Positions 1 to 8,789 of a DNA stretch of 56,452 nucleotides are shown piece by piece. Under the pieces are notes generated by a model, which was not told where the DNA came from, did not search any database, and was given only the letters and a program-made list of their open reading frames with translations. This DNA comes from Gammaproteobacteria bacterium (GTDB lineage Bacteria > Pseudomonadota > Gammaproteobacteria > UBA6429 > Thiohalophilaceae), in assembly GCA_022712915.1 (NCBI GenBank), contig JAFLJQ010000183.1:1-56452 (forward strand). The letters are read 5' to 3'. Positions within the stretch are counted from its first letter, which is position 1. The number at the start of each line of letters is the position of its first letter. The translations under genes were made by a program, and so were the position numbers.

Positions 1-2
1 TG

Positions 3-344
3 CGTGATAATCTTATTCATAGGGTAAAGTATTTCAATGGTGAGCAGGATTATTTCTACGTTCCACTGGATACAGCACTGGCAGATGTAGACCGTGCCGT
101 ACCCTCAGAGTTATATTTTGTCTGGGATCGCCAACCCAAAGAAACAAACTTGGTATATAAAGTATTTTTTGATGAAATAGAAGTATTTGAGCTTTTTGAT
201 AAGCTGGGGAAAGATAATCAGCCTTTAAGACTGGAAATGAAGATGATAGAAACCGATCAGGGACGACAGTTTGGTGTGCTTCTCCGTAATGATGAAGAAG
301 GCATCTATTTTAGGAAGATTAAAGTAAAAAAATATCGGGCGTAA
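3..344 (+). CDS. Hypothetical protein, 5' end cut off by the window edge
   Basis: An open frame runs from base 3 to the TAA at 342-344 without interruption, giving at least 113 residues; the true start lies outside the window. An internal ATG-less start near 150 would give only 64 residues, but the frame upstream reads as ordinary charged protein (R-D-N-L-I-H-R-V-K-Y-F), so I treat it as the C-terminal part of a longer gene. The sequence is rich in Asp, Glu, Phe and Tyr and ends in a basic KVKKYRA tail. No signal peptide, membrane segment or catalytic motif is visible in this part, and I do not recognise the family. Confidence 0.6.
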   Translation, partial: RDNLIHRVKYFNGEQDYFYVPLDTALADVDRAVPSELYFVWDRQPKETNLVYKVFFDEIEVFELFDKLGKDNQPLRLEMKMIETDQGRQFGVLLRNDEEGIYFRKIKVKKYRA

Positions 345-1038
345 TATTATAATCAATACAAAAATGGTCGATATGCTTGATGATGCCGAATTTCATTGGA
401 ATGAAAACTGAGATTGTCTATAACATGACTCCGAAATTGTCAGAATATAGACATGCATATATCTGTCATAGCATATAAACAGCCAAAGATAAAAATGAAA
501 TAATGGTGTGGTATTTTAAATGGGTAGGCTGGTCTTCGATTTTATTTTCATTAACGGCAGGTGTATCGGCAATGGATAAGTTTGATTGGCAGGCCTCCTA
601 AGAATAGAAAAATATATTGGTGAAGTGGGCGATTTTGACCTGACATTGAGGGGCCGGGTACGGAGGACAAGCAAGGTGGTAGTACATTTGGCTATGTGCC
701 AGGGATACGGGGGCAATGAAAAAGGTTAAAAAGGGATTGCTCGATGTGGTGTCCATTATCTCTTTTTAGTATTTATGAAAAAGTCGAATGACAATGTGCC
801 ATGGTCTGGTTTTCCTTTTGGTTCAACAAGTTGCCGTAAACTCAATGTAGCAAATTATGGAGAAATCTGACTTTTTTACTTCACTGTCAACGGGGCACCG
901 GAGGCCTATTGCCTGGGAACTACTCATGGTTGACCTTTTTTGCTTATGGATGGGTGTTGTATGTATCTCAAAAAGGGGCTGAAGCAGTACTTAAATCAAT
1001 ATAAGTTAGTGATTGCTAACAATTCAGCCCTTTAAAAT
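345..1038. other. Non-coding or decayed spacer
   Basis: About 690 bases with no convincing gene. A short frame at 502-600 starts with ATG and reads like the beginning of an exported protein (basic-aromatic start, then a small hydrophobic segment ending in V-S-A) but stops after 32 codons. A second open stretch in another frame follows at about 601-729. This pattern suggests a frameshifted, decaying gene, although no family is recognisable. The right end contains the likely terminator of the tRNA gene. Confidence 0.35.
970..1033 (-). terminator. Probable terminator of the tRNA-Arg gene
   Basis: Reading the minus strand away from the tRNA, AAAGGGCTGAA and TTCAGCCCCTTTTT form a stem with a long loop that holds a second small hairpin (GTTAG/CTAAC). 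The distal arm runs into a T tract, as in an intrinsic terminator. The large loop lowers confidence. Confidence 0.45.
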
Positions 1039-1115
1039 TGGTGCCCCGAACACGATTCGAACGTGTGACCTTCCCCTTAGGAGGGGGACGCTCTATCCAG
1101 CTGAGCTACCGGGGC
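1039..1115 (-). tRNA. tRNA-Arg (anticodon CCT)
   Basis: On the minus strand a full cloverleaf folds: acceptor GCCCCGG pairs with TCGGGGC, the D arm is GCTC...GAGC, the anticodon stem TCCCC/GGGGA encloses the loop CTCCTAA with anticodon CCT, and the T arm contains the canonical GTTCGAATC. The 3' CCA is encoded in the DNA. The length is 77 nt. It reads in the same direction as the flgAMN genes, but a spacer and its own terminator-like hairpin suggest separate transcription. Confidence 0.95.
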
Positions 1116-1204
1116 GGGAGGCAGTCGAGATTCTAACATTGCTACTTGCCGTGTACTAGCTGCTAGATATTGGTTTGAGGAAGAACTGAGTATCTGATGG
1201 TAAA

Positions 1205-1687
1205 TCAGGCTCGAGCGATGGTTGAGTTGTTCCTTGCAGGGACGCTTGCGCCATCGGCGTCATATAACTCGGTGTTATTGGCTTGATAGCCTTGCAGGAT
1301 GGAGAGGGCAGCATTGGTATGTCGGCGGTTGGTTTCGATAATAATGCCGTTTAGTTTGTTTTTGGCCGTACATTCCTGGGCGAGTCCCGCGACCATGCTC
1401 CAGATTTTGTAAAGTGCATCTTCATCATAGTCAGAAGATTGCTGGATGAGTTGTTTCATGGAGGCCAGGCTATTGTCGAGGCCATGTGCCTGTAGTATGG
1501 CACTGCGCTGGATTTCTTGCTGTTCAATGTTGTCACTCAGGCTTTCTTTATCGATTGCAGCCTTGTGTAACTGTTCAACATTCTGAGAAACCAGGGATTC
1601 ATGTTCTGAATCCAGTACCAGAGAAAGTTCACTCATGGATTCATACATATCCCTGAGTAGGAGTTCTAGGTTTATGTTATTTTGCAT
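1205..1687 (-). CDS. flgN: FlgN, export chaperone for hook-filament junction proteins
   Basis: A 160-residue, mostly helical, Gln/Leu/Ser-rich protein directly downstream of flgM on the same strand. FlgN is a cytoplasmic type III export chaperone that protects FlgK and FlgL before secretion. The assignment rests on length, predicted all-helical heptad-like character (residues about 5-130) and position in the conserved flgA-flgM-flgN order. The Ala/Thr-rich C-terminal tail, as in other FlgN proteins, would be the client-binding end. Sequence conservation in this family is low, so context carries much of the weight. Confidence 0.85.
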   Translation of the reverse strand: MQNNINLELLLRDMYESMSELSLVLDSEHESLVSQNVEQLHKAAIDKESLSDNIEQQEIQRSAILQAHGLDNSLASMKQLIQQSSDYDEDALYKIWSMVAGLAQECTAKNKLNGIIIETNRRHTNAALSILQGYQANNTELYDADGASVPARNNSTIARA

Positions 1688-1711
1688 GGTGTAGGTACTC
1701 CCATGTTATTT

Positions 1712-2020
1712 TTATTTGTTGAATGATGCCTCAAAGTTGATCATTTTGTCTGCAATGCGCTCAGGGTCAACCTTGTAGTCACCATTCGATATCGCATTTT
1801 GCATGCTACTGACCCGTTTGTTGTCGATCTCGGGTTGCTGTGTCAGCTGGTGTTCTAGTGCCTTTAGTCGCGCGGCGGTGTCTGTCAGGCTCACTTTGTC
1901 GGAACCTGATGAAGTGGGTGAGGAAGAAGAGCCCGTTGACTCTTTTTTTGCACCTGTAACACTTCGTTCTCCGGCCTGTTGAGATCGTGATGAATTAATA
2001 CCTGAAATATCGTTAGCCAT
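1712..2020 (-). CDS. flgM: FlgM, anti-sigma-28 factor
   Basis: A 102-residue protein with a disordered Ser/Gly/Thr-rich N-terminal half and a C-terminal helical part (D-K-V-S-L-T-D-T-A..., then V-D-P-E-R-I-A-D-K-M-I-N-F-E) that is the sigma-28 binding signature of FlgM. It holds FliA inactive until the hook is complete and is then exported through the flagellar apparatus. The FliA gene is in this window at 51.5 kb. A good sigma-28 promoter lies just upstream (2052-2078), so FliA would drive its own inhibitor, the usual feedback. The ribosome site AGGAG lies about 8 bases before the ATG. Confidence 0.93.
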   Translation of the reverse strand: MANDISGINSSRSQQAGERSVTGAKKESTGSSSSPTSSGSDKVSLTDTAARLKALEHQLTQQPEIDNKRVSSMQNAISNGDYKVDPERIADKMINFEASFNK

Positions 2021-2051
2021 TTTCTTACTCCTGACTCTGGCCGCACTATTT

Positions 2052-2078
2052 ATAGCGGCGTAATTTTGCCAATCTTTA
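2052..2078 (-). promoter_or_regulatory. Sigma-28 (FliA) promoter of flgMN
   Basis: On the minus strand TAAA, 15 bases, then GCCGCTAT. The consensus is TAAA-N15-GCCGATAA, so the -35 is exact, the spacing is exact and the -10 matches at 6 of 8 positions. Transcription would start about 45 bases before flgM. Confidence 0.75.
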
Positions 2079-2120
2079 ATAAACCCTTATAACACATTGA
2101 AAAAAAAGAATTTATCTGTT

Positions 2121-2873
2121 TTACAACCTTATTTTTACTGTTCTTGATGCAATAACTTCTCCCTGTAATATTCGCTTGGTACGTGTATTTTTAATGCGGA
2201 TAGATTGACCCCTGAAACCATCCATCATAGCCGTGCCTTTGACACGTATGTGTAATCCATTGGTCTCAGCCAATATGGTGACAATGTCGCCTCGTTTAAC
2301 CAAATAACGTGGTTTGAGTGATTTGGGGCCGATTATGTTGCCGTTGGCCAGACTGTAGCGGAGCTCCATGCCTTCAAGTTCTTTTATGGATGTGTAGTAA
2401 CCCTGAGTGGCCCCTGATAGTTCTCTTGTGGCAATGGATAGATCACTGGCATGGATGATGCTGCCGCGTGGTAAGGCCCGTTTGCTGATCACGGCAGGGC
2501 CAAAGGCCTTAATCTGAGTTTGGACATAAATCTGCCAGGGAGATGAATCAAGGCAACGAACACCAATCGTGGTTGGCCCCAGTTTTCTTGCACCGGCTGG
2601 ATAAAAGGCTTGCAGTGCCTGCTGGCATTTTTGCAGGCGTAAATGGGGGTCAAGCTTGCCAACCAGGCTGGTAATTTTAAAGGTGGCCGGGAATTCTGAG
2701 CGGATGTATTGCTTAATCGTTTGCTGGATTTCTGTCAGTGACTGTATGGCCTTGCCTTTGGCGGCCAGCCTGGGGCTGTGTGCCATCAGGCAAATTATTG
2801 CCATGGATAGGGCAAGTCCTCCCCATGAGATATGAAGGTGCTTTGAAATTGTGACAAACCGTTGCAGTATCAT
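2121..2873 (-). CDS. flgA: FlgA, P-ring assembly chaperone
   Basis: A 250-residue periplasmic protein needed for polymerisation of the FlgI P ring. The N terminus has a hydrophobic segment (about residues 18-32) ending in a small-residue region, consistent with Sec export. The C-terminal half carries the SAF/ChapFlgA pattern (R-A-L-P-R-G-S-I-I, later L-V-K-R-G-D-I-V-T-I and the terminal V-R-I/K-R-L-type strand). The start is supported by AAGGA 8 bases upstream of the ATG. The gene is divergent from cheV and heads the leftward flgA-flgM-flgN group, with a sigma-54 promoter about 160 bases upstream. Confidence 0.93.
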   Translation of the reverse strand: MILQRFVTISKHLHISWGGLALSMAIICLMAHSPRLAAKGKAIQSLTEIQQTIKQYIRSEFPATFKITSLVGKLDPHLRLQKCQQALQAFYPAGARKLGPTTIGVRCLDSSPWQIYVQTQIKAFGPAVISKRALPRGSIIHASDLSIATRELSGATQGYYTSIKELEGMELRYSLANGNIIGPKSLKPRYLVKRGDIVTILAETNGLHIRVKGTAMMDGFRGQSIRIKNTRTKRILQGEVIASRTVKIRL

Positions 2874-3033
2874 AATATAGTTTCCTTGAAGTCAAATTAT
2901 TGACCACTCTGAGAAAGGCTTGTGATTCTTATGTATCTAGATGAAACATAAGGGGTATTGCTTTTGACACAGATATTTAAGTGTCAAATCACGAGTCTTT
3001 TTCATTGCCCAGCACAGGGACTGCTTAGGTTTT

Positions 3034-3049
3034 TGCAAGAGCTGTGCCA
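3034..3049 (-). promoter_or_regulatory. Sigma-54 promoter of flgA
   Basis: The minus strand reads TGGCACAGCTCTTGCA: TGGCAC, five bases, TTGCA, a perfect match to the -24/-12 consensus. It lies about 160 bases before flgA. It overlaps the divergent control region of cheV. Confidence 0.85.
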
Positions 3050-3062
3050 CATGTTTGTGGGT

Positions 3063-3089
3063 TAAGGGTCAGGCGATACCAGCCGATAT
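3063..3089 (+). promoter_or_regulatory. Sigma-28 promoter of cheV
   Basis: TAAG, 15 bases, GCCGATAT: one mismatch in the -35 and one in the -10 against TAAA-N15-GCCGATAA. It lies 44 bases before the cheV start, so CheV would be made late, with the chemotaxis genes. Confidence 0.78.
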
Positions 3090-3132
3090 GTGTTTGTACT
3101 ATTATAATTAACAACCTTCGCTGGAGAAGGAT

Positions 3133-4047
3133 ATGGCTGGCTTACTGGATGGTATTGATCAACGCACCCGTTTGGCGGGTGAAAATCGCATGGAGCTTTT
3201 GTTGTTTACCTTGGGAGGAAAGCAGAAGTTTGGGATTAATGTTTTTAAGGTACAGGAAGTAATTCAATGTCCGGAGTTGACCCGGATTGCGACAGAGGAG
3301 CAGATCGTTAGTGGCATTACCAATATTCGCGGCAAGACTATTACCGTACTGGATTTGGCCAAGGCTATTGGTTACAAGCAAATTGCGGACAACAAAGGTG
3401 CTTATGTGATCGTGACCGAGTTCAACGGTACCATTCAGGGTTTTCTGGTTGCTGGTGTGGATCGCATTATCAATATGAAATGGGCTGATATCAAGGCACC
3501 CCCAAAAGGCCTGGGAAAGAACAATTTTATGACGGCGGTGACCGAGGTGGAGAATGAGTTGGTCGAGATTATTGACGTAGAGAAAGTTTTATCAAAACTC
3601 GTGGATGTTTCAACTAAACTTGATAATGATATTAGTCAGATAAAGAGGGCCGTTGATAAATCCATTACGGTTTTGGTTGTTGATGATTCGAGTGTGGCAA
3701 GAAACCAGATCAAACGTACATTGGATCAAATGGGCATTGAATCGATATTGGCGAAAAATGGACGCGAGGGGCTGAATTTACTCAAGCAGATGGTTGAGGA
3801 TGGCCAGCCTGTCAGCACAAAGCTGGATGTTATTATCTCAGATATTGAAATGCCGGAAATGGATGGCTATACCTTGACGATGGAAATCCGCAAGCATGAT
3901 TTACTTAAGAATATACCGGTTATTTTGCATACCTCTTTGACAGGGCAGTTTAATTCCAAAATGGTTAAGCAAGTTGGGGCGGATAGTTTTATTCCAAAGT
4001 TCCATGCCGATTCTCTGGCGCAGGAAGTTAAATCATTCCTTAAGTAA
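3133..4047 (+). CDS. cheV: CheV, CheW-receiver coupling protein
   Basis: A 304-residue protein with an N-terminal CheW-like domain (about 15-165: E-L-L-L-F-T-L-G...F-G-I-N-V-F-K-V-Q-E-V, then N-I-R-G-K-T-I-T-V-L-D-L) and a C-terminal receiver domain (about 178-300) with acidic pair D-D-S and phospho-acceptor Asp in V-I-I-S-D-I-E-M-P-E-M-D-G. CheV couples chemoreceptors to CheA and may act as a phosphate sink. The start is supported by GAGAAGGA just before the ATG. Its position before cheR and flgB matches the Pseudomonas-type locus. Confidence 0.95.
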   Translation: MAGLLDGIDQRTRLAGENRMELLLFTLGGKQKFGINVFKVQEVIQCPELTRIATEEQIVSGITNIRGKTITVLDLAKAIGYKQIADNKGAYVIVTEFNGTIQGFLVAGVDRIINMKWADIKAPPKGLGKNNFMTAVTEVENELVEIIDVEKVLSKLVDVSTKLDNDISQIKRAVDKSITVLVVDDSSVARNQIKRTLDQMGIESILAKNGREGLNLLKQMVEDGQPVSTKLDVIISDIEMPEMDGYTLTMEIRKHDLLKNIPVILHTSLTGQFNSKMVKQVGADSFIPKFHADSLAQEVKSFLK

Positions 4048-4163
4048 TATGGGTTTATGCAAGCTGAATGTAGAATATTATTTCTATTTTAATGAAGAAT
4101 CTTCCATTTAACTCAAGATCATCATGTCCCTGTGGAAGAGATATTAAACTATAAGTAAATAAT

Positions 4164-5009
4164 GTGACTGACGAGATCCTTCCTACTGCGCAATATGACG
4201 TTTTTCGCCATTTTCTGGAGGAGGCCTGCGGTATTGTTTTGGGCGAGAATAAACATTATCTGGTGACCAGTCGCTTGAATCGCCTGACAAAAGAATTTTC
4301 CTTTCCTACTATTAGTGCCATGCTCGATACACTGGCACTTGGCACCAATGTGCAATTAAAAGAGCGCATCATTGATGCCATGACGACCAATGAAACCAGT
4401 TGGTTTCGGGATGGTTATCCTTATGAAATCCTGCGTCATGAACTCTTGCCGCATTACGCAAAAAAGAAACCTAGTTCCTTTCGTATCTGGTCTGCTGCTT
4501 GTTCGTCCGGACAAGAAGCCTATTCAATTAGTATGACGATTGCCGAATACCAGGTGGCTAATCCGGGGGCTCTGTCTTCATTTATTGAAATTATCGGTAC
4601 GGATATTTCCCCCACTGTGTTGAAGATGGCTCGGGAGGGTATTTATGATGAGATTAATATTATCCGTGGTTTATCCGAGGAGCGAAGGGAGCGTTATATG
4701 GTCAAGACGGATGACCGTTGGCAAATTCGTGATGCCATTAAGGCTCCTGCGCGATTTGCTGAACTGAATTTGTTTAAGAGTTATTCCTTGTTAGGAAAAT
4801 TTGATCTTATTTTTTGCCGCAATGTCTTAATTTATTTTTCTTCGGAAAGCAAAACTGACATCCTCAATCGCATGGCCCAGGTTCTGAATCCGGGGGGGTA
4901 TATTATATTGGGCGGTTCGGAGTCTCCCACTGGTTATAGCCCCGCCTTTGAAATGGTTCGTTATGAGCAGGGTGTTATTTATCGCTTGAAGGATGACTGG
5001 AAGCCCTGA
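4164..5009 (+). CDS. cheR: CheR methyltransferase (flagellar-locus copy)
   Basis: A 281-residue S-adenosylmethionine-dependent methyltransferase that methylates glutamates on chemoreceptors. Visible motifs in order: N-E-T-S-W-F-R-D in the N-terminal helical part, the SAM loop W-S-A-A-C-S-S-G-Q-E-A-Y-S, G-T-D-I-S-P, and F-D-L-I-F-C-R-N-V-L-I-Y-F. The start is GTG; an ATG two bases earlier in another frame stops immediately. A second, different CheR (48725-49564) belongs to the separate chemosensory operon, so this copy probably serves other receptors. Confidence 0.93.
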   Translation: MTDEILPTAQYDVFRHFLEEACGIVLGENKHYLVTSRLNRLTKEFSFPTISAMLDTLALGTNVQLKERIIDAMTTNETSWFRDGYPYEILRHELLPHYAKKKPSSFRIWSAACSSGQEAYSISMTIAEYQVANPGALSSFIEIIGTDISPTVLKMAREGIYDEINIIRGLSEERRERYMVKTDDRWQIRDAIKAPARFAELNLFKSYSLLGKFDLIFCRNVLIYFSSESKTDILNRMAQVLNPGGYIILGGSESPTGYSPAFEMVRYEQGVIYRLKDDWKP

Positions 5010-5122
5010 TTCCATATTCTATGAATTAAAATACCTTAAAGCTGGCCTGTTTTTGCCGCTATCCATCCTGGTTTGCCGCCAGTTCATTATTTAAAATCTA
5101 TATTAATCATAAAGTTATCTTG

Positions 5123-5138
5123 TGGCACGACAGTTGCA
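5123..5138 (+). promoter_or_regulatory. Sigma-54 promoter of the flgB operon
   Basis: TGGCACGACAGTTGCA matches TGGCAC-N5-TTGCA exactly with the required 12-base GG-to-GC spacing. Predicted transcription starts about 12 bases after the GC, near 5148, leaving a leader of about 20 bases before the flgB ATG at 5167. The GTG at 5122 in frame with flgB therefore lies in the promoter, not in the transcript. Confidence 0.92.
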
Positions 5139-5166
5139 ACGCTCATATCAAACATTGACACAGGGT

Positions 5167-5574
5167 ATGAATATGCAATTTAACTTTGAAAAATATCTTG
5201 GCTTACACGCACCTGCTCTGAACTTGCAAAGTCGCCGTGCCCAGGTGTTGGCGGCCAATGTAGCTAATGTTGATACACCTAAGTTCAAGGCCAGGGATAT
5301 TGATTTCAAGGCAACTTTGGAGCAGATGGCTAAATACCCGAAAGGACGCGGCCCTTTGCGTGAGACCAGTGCACGTCATATCCAGCCTCCACAGTTTACC
5401 AACGGCTATGAAGTGCTTTACCGCCAGCCACGTCAGCCATCGATTGATGGCAATACGGTGGAGTCTGAAACAGAAATGGCTGCTTTCATGGAGAACTCTA
5501 TGCGTTATATGGCCAGCCTGCGTTTTCTTAGCGGCAAGTTCAGTGGCCTCAAATTGGCACTCAAGGGGCAATAA
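5167..5574 (+). CDS. flgB: FlgB, proximal rod protein
   Basis: A 135-residue rod protein of the flagellar basal body, exported by the flagellar type III system. It has the rod signature near the N terminus (R-R-A-Q-V-L-A-A-N-V-A-N-V-D-T-P-K-F-K-A) and an amphipathic C-terminal helix. I place the start at ATG 5167 because the longer frame from GTG 5122 would begin inside the sigma-54 promoter and ahead of the transcription start. It is the first gene of a long run to flgL and overlaps flgC by one base (TAATG). Confidence 0.95.
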   Translation: MNMQFNFEKYLGLHAPALNLQSRRAQVLAANVANVDTPKFKARDIDFKATLEQMAKYPKGRGPLRETSARHIQPPQFTNGYEVLYRQPRQPSIDGNTVESETEMAAFMENSMRYMASLRFLSGKFSGLKLALKGQ

Positions 5575-5987
5575 TGTCTTTATTTAATGTATTTGATGTA
5601 TCTGGCTCGGCATTGCATGCCCAGACACTACGGCTCAATACCACGGCCAGTAACATGGCTAATGCCAACACAGTGAGCAGCAGTATTGATAAGACTTATC
5701 GGGCTAGACATCCAGTGTTTGCACCCATGATGAATGGCCTTGAGCAACAGCAGCAAGGTGTGGGTGTAAAGGTATTGGGTATTGTCGAGAGTAACGCGCC
5801 AATTCAACGGGAATTTAATCCAAATCATCCCCTGGCGGATGGAGAGGGATTTATTTCATTACCCAATGTAAATATTGCTGAGGAGATGGCGAATATGATT
5901 TCAGCCTCTCGTTCTTATCAGTCCAATATCGAATTAATGAATAGTGCCAAGCAAATGATGTTACGCACTATTGCACTTGGTCAATAA
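5574..5987 (+). CDS. flgC: FlgC, proximal rod protein
   Basis: A 137-residue rod subunit. The N-terminal rod motif (T-L-R-L-N-T-T-A-S-N-M-A-N-A-N-T) and C-terminal helix (P-N-V-N-I-A-E-E-M-A-N-M-I-S-A-S-R-S-Y-Q) are the family hallmarks. Its start codon shares a base with the flgB stop, which indicates translational coupling. Confidence 0.96.
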   Translation: MSLFNVFDVSGSALHAQTLRLNTTASNMANANTVSSSIDKTYRARHPVFAPMMNGLEQQQQGVGVKVLGIVESNAPIQREFNPNHPLADGEGFISLPNVNIAEEMANMISASRSYQSNIELMNSAKQMMLRTIALGQ

Positions 5988-6004
5988 TGTAAGGAGTTAA
6001 CAAT

Positions 6005-6721
6005 ATGAGCGGAATAGGCAAAAGTCTGGATCCGACACTGACGCCCCCCACATATGAAGAACTGGGTCTGGCACGTCCCAAAGAAGGACTGAAAGAAAAG
6101 AATCTGGGACAGGATGAATTTCTATCTCTCATGATTGCCCAGATGGCCAATCAGGATCCCATGAAGCCTATGGAGAATGGTGAGTTCATTAGTCAGATGG
6201 CCCAGTTCAGTGCAGCTAAGGGCATGAAAGAGATTAAAGATTCATTTACGTCACTGGCTGAAGCATTGCAATCCAGTCAGGCCTTGCAGGCATCAAGTAT
6301 GGTGGGTCGTACGGTGATGGTACCGGGTAATGTCGGGCAGCTAGTCGAAGGGGGAAAACTTGAAGGCTCGGTTGATTTAAAAACGGGTGCGCCTGAGTTG
6401 GTGGTCAGTATTTTGGATGATGCTGGACAGTTATTAAAGAAAATAAATCTTGGTCGTCAACAACCAGGCCAGATTGATTTTAGTTGGAATGGTGAAATTA
6501 ATCGGGGAGTTGATTCACCTGATGCGGCCATACAACAGGCGCCTCCCGGTAAATATAATATTCGTGCCGATATTATGTTCAACGGTAAGCCAGAAGCCGC
6601 TGATATATTGATAAAAGATAAGGTGGAAAGTGTCTCGCTTGGCAAAGGTATCAAATCAGTGACGTTGAATCTGTCAGCATCAGGTTCAGCGACACTTTCT
6701 CAAGTTAAAGAAATTATGTGA
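6005..6721 (+). CDS. flgD: FlgD, hook cap (scaffold) protein
   Basis: A 238-residue protein that caps the growing hook and directs FlgE polymerisation. The FlgD signature is clear at about residues 38-75: L-G-Q-D-E-F-L-S-L-M-I-A-Q-M-A-N-Q-D-P followed by the E-F-I-S-Q-M-A-Q-F-S segment. The C-terminal part is beta-rich with the F-S-W-N-G type strand of the Ig-like domain. RBS AAGGAG lies before the ATG. Confidence 0.95.
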   Translation: MSGIGKSLDPTLTPPTYEELGLARPKEGLKEKNLGQDEFLSLMIAQMANQDPMKPMENGEFISQMAQFSAAKGMKEIKDSFTSLAEALQSSQALQASSMVGRTVMVPGNVGQLVEGGKLEGSVDLKTGAPELVVSILDDAGQLLKKINLGRQQPGQIDFSWNGEINRGVDSPDAAIQQAPPGKYNIRADIMFNGKPEAADILIKDKVESVSLGKGIKSVTLNLSASGSATLSQVKEIM

Positions 6722-6743
6722 ACTCGTTAGAAGGAGTAATTTT

Positions 6744-8003
6744 ATGCCATTTCGTTCAGCTCTAAGTGGAATTAATGTTGCGGGTAATGACCTTAAGGTG
6801 ATTGGTCATAACGTGGCGAATGCCAGTACCACCGGCTTTAAAGGTTCACGTGCAGAATTTGTGGATGTGTATGCCAATGCCGCAGAGGGTTCAACTGCCA
6901 ATGCCATTGGTTCCGGTGTCCGTCTGGCGGCAGTGAGTCAGCAGTTTGGTCAGGGTAATATCGGCTATACCGATAACAAACTTGATCTGGCTATCAATGG
7001 TCGTGGTTTTTTTATCCTCGATGATAATGGTGGTCGGGCCTATAGCCGTAATGGTATTTTTTCCGTTGATCGGGAAGGTTGGGTGGTCAACTCAAGTGAT
7101 CAGAAGCTGGTGATGAGTGAAACGGATGCCAAGGGTAATTTGACGGGTGGTGTTGGCCCCTTGCGGGTTGATAAATCCAATATCAGTCCTAAGCCTTCTA
7201 GTGTGATTGAAGTTGGCGTGAATGTGGATAGTGGCCAGGATCGCCCCTTGTCTGTGCCGTTTGATCCAAACACCCCTTCTTCATTTAATCACTCCACGTC
7301 ACTGACACTTTATGATTCTCTGGGTGTAGAACACTTGTCCACGATCTATTTTGTTAAAGGAGAGCAGCCTAATAGTTGGGAAGTGTATACCACGGTCGAT
7401 GGCAAAGATGTGAAAGGTGGATTACAACCGCCTTATAGTCCAGATATGGTGGGATTCGATGGTGCCGGTCGCCTGGAGTCCATCAACGGTGTACCTATTC
7501 CACCCGGTAAGATTAATTATCCAGATTACATAACCGAAACTGGATCGGCTCCCATGAAGATGTCGATTGACTTGATGGGTGCCACCCCGAGTACTCAATA
7601 CGGTGGCAAGTTCGATGTGAATGCCCTGGTACAGAATGGTTATACCACCGGTCGAGTCATCAGTGTGGACGTGGATGAAACCGGTTATATCACGACCCGT
7701 TATAGCAATGGGCAGTCTCGCCAATTAGGTATGGTCAGTTTGGCTGACTTTGCCAATGTGCAAGGCTTACGACAACTGGGAGACTCTGCCTGGGCGGAAA
7801 GTTTTGCTTCAGGTTCGCCGCTGGTGGGTAACCCCGGTAGTGGTACGGTGGGCTTGATTCAGCCTGGTTCATTGGAAGATTCGAATGTGGATCTGACCGG
7901 GGAATTGGTCAAGATGATTATTGCACAGCGAAATTTCCAGGCTAGTGCGCAAGTTGTTCGAACGGCAGATACCGTGACACAGACCATTATCAATATCCGT
8001 TAA
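6744..8003 (+). CDS. flgE: FlgE, hook protein
   Basis: A 419-residue hook subunit, near the usual length. It begins M-P-F-R-S-A-L-S-G-I-N-V-A-G-N-D-L-K-V-I-G-H-N-V-A-N-A-S-T-T-G, the rod/hook N-terminal motif, and ends with the typical L-T-x-E-L-V-K-M-I-I-A-Q-R-N-F-Q-A-S-A-Q helix. AGGAG is correctly spaced before the start. Confidence 0.96.
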   Translation: MPFRSALSGINVAGNDLKVIGHNVANASTTGFKGSRAEFVDVYANAAEGSTANAIGSGVRLAAVSQQFGQGNIGYTDNKLDLAINGRGFFILDDNGGRAYSRNGIFSVDREGWVVNSSDQKLVMSETDAKGNLTGGVGPLRVDKSNISPKPSSVIEVGVNVDSGQDRPLSVPFDPNTPSSFNHSTSLTLYDSLGVEHLSTIYFVKGEQPNSWEVYTTVDGKDVKGGLQPPYSPDMVGFDGAGRLESINGVPIPPGKINYPDYITETGSAPMKMSIDLMGATPSTQYGGKFDVNALVQNGYTTGRVISVDVDETGYITTRYSNGQSRQLGMVSLADFANVQGLRQLGDSAWAESFASGSPLVGNPGSGTVGLIQPGSLEDSNVDLTGELVKMIIAQRNFQASAQVVRTADTVTQTIINIR

Positions 8004-8029
8004 TAAATATTATTAGTTAAGGAAGCACA

Positions 8030-8770
8030 ATGGATCGCATGTTGTATATCGCCATGAATGGTGCCAAGCAGAATATGTTGGCCCAGTCGTCTAATACTAA
8101 TAATCTGGCCAATGTCAGTACCCCAGGTTTCCGGGCTGACTTTGCCAGCTTCCGCAGTATGCCGGTATTCGGCAATGGTTATCCGACTCGAGCTTATGCC
8201 ATGGCAGAGCGACCAGGGGTTGATTTAAACCCGGGTGCCCTGAGTACAACGGGCAATGCAATGGATGTCGCCATTGATGGTGAAGGCTATATTGCTGTTC
8301 AAGCCGCTGATGGTAGTGAGGCTTACACAAGAGCCGGTAATTTGCGCTTGACGGCGGCGGGTGTATTGCTCAGTGGCTCCGGTGAACCCGTAATGGGCAA
8401 TGGCGGGCCTATCAGTCTGCCTCCATCCAGCAAGATAGAAATTTCCACGGAAGGCACGTTATCGGTTTTACCTTTTGGGCAAAATGATGGCGCGATGCAG
8501 GAGGTTGATCGCATCAAACTGGTTAATCCGCTGGCGACTGATTTGTACAAAGGGAATGATGGTTTACTGCGCCTCAAGGATGGGGGTTTAAGCCCGGCCA
8601 ATGCCGATGTAAGAGTGGTATCGGGTGCAATTGAAATGAGTAATGTCAATATAGCCGATGCCCTGGTCAATATGATTGAGTTGGCTCGACAGTTTGAACT
8701 GCATGTCAAAATGATGCGCACGGCTGATCAACAGGCAGAGAAAGCATCACAGTTGATGCGTTTGAGTTAA
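8030..8770 (+). CDS. flgF: FlgF, proximal rod protein
   Basis: A 246-residue rod protein. Near the N terminus it has M-N-G-A-K-Q-N-M-L-A-Q-S-S-N-T-N-N-L-A-N-V-S-T-P-G-F-type sequence, and near the C terminus N-V-N-I-A-D-A-L-V-N-M-I-E-L-A-R-Q-F-E-L. Position between flgE and flgG and the FlgF-like length support the call over a second flgG. AAGGA precedes the ATG. Confidence 0.95.
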   Translation: MDRMLYIAMNGAKQNMLAQSSNTNNLANVSTPGFRADFASFRSMPVFGNGYPTRAYAMAERPGVDLNPGALSTTGNAMDVAIDGEGYIAVQAADGSEAYTRAGNLRLTAAGVLLSGSGEPVMGNGGPISLPPSSKIEISTEGTLSVLPFGQNDGAMQEVDRIKLVNPLATDLYKGNDGLLRLKDGGLSPANADVRVVSGAIEMSNVNIADALVNMIELARQFELHVKMMRTADQQAEKASQLMRLS

Positions 8771-8789
8771 CCGCGTTGGAGTAAAGTAA

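Noticed and set aside
5122-5166. Upstream GTG start adding 15 residues to FlgB
   Set aside because: It lies within the sigma-54 promoter and ahead of the predicted transcription start; the ATG at 5167 gives the normal FlgB length.
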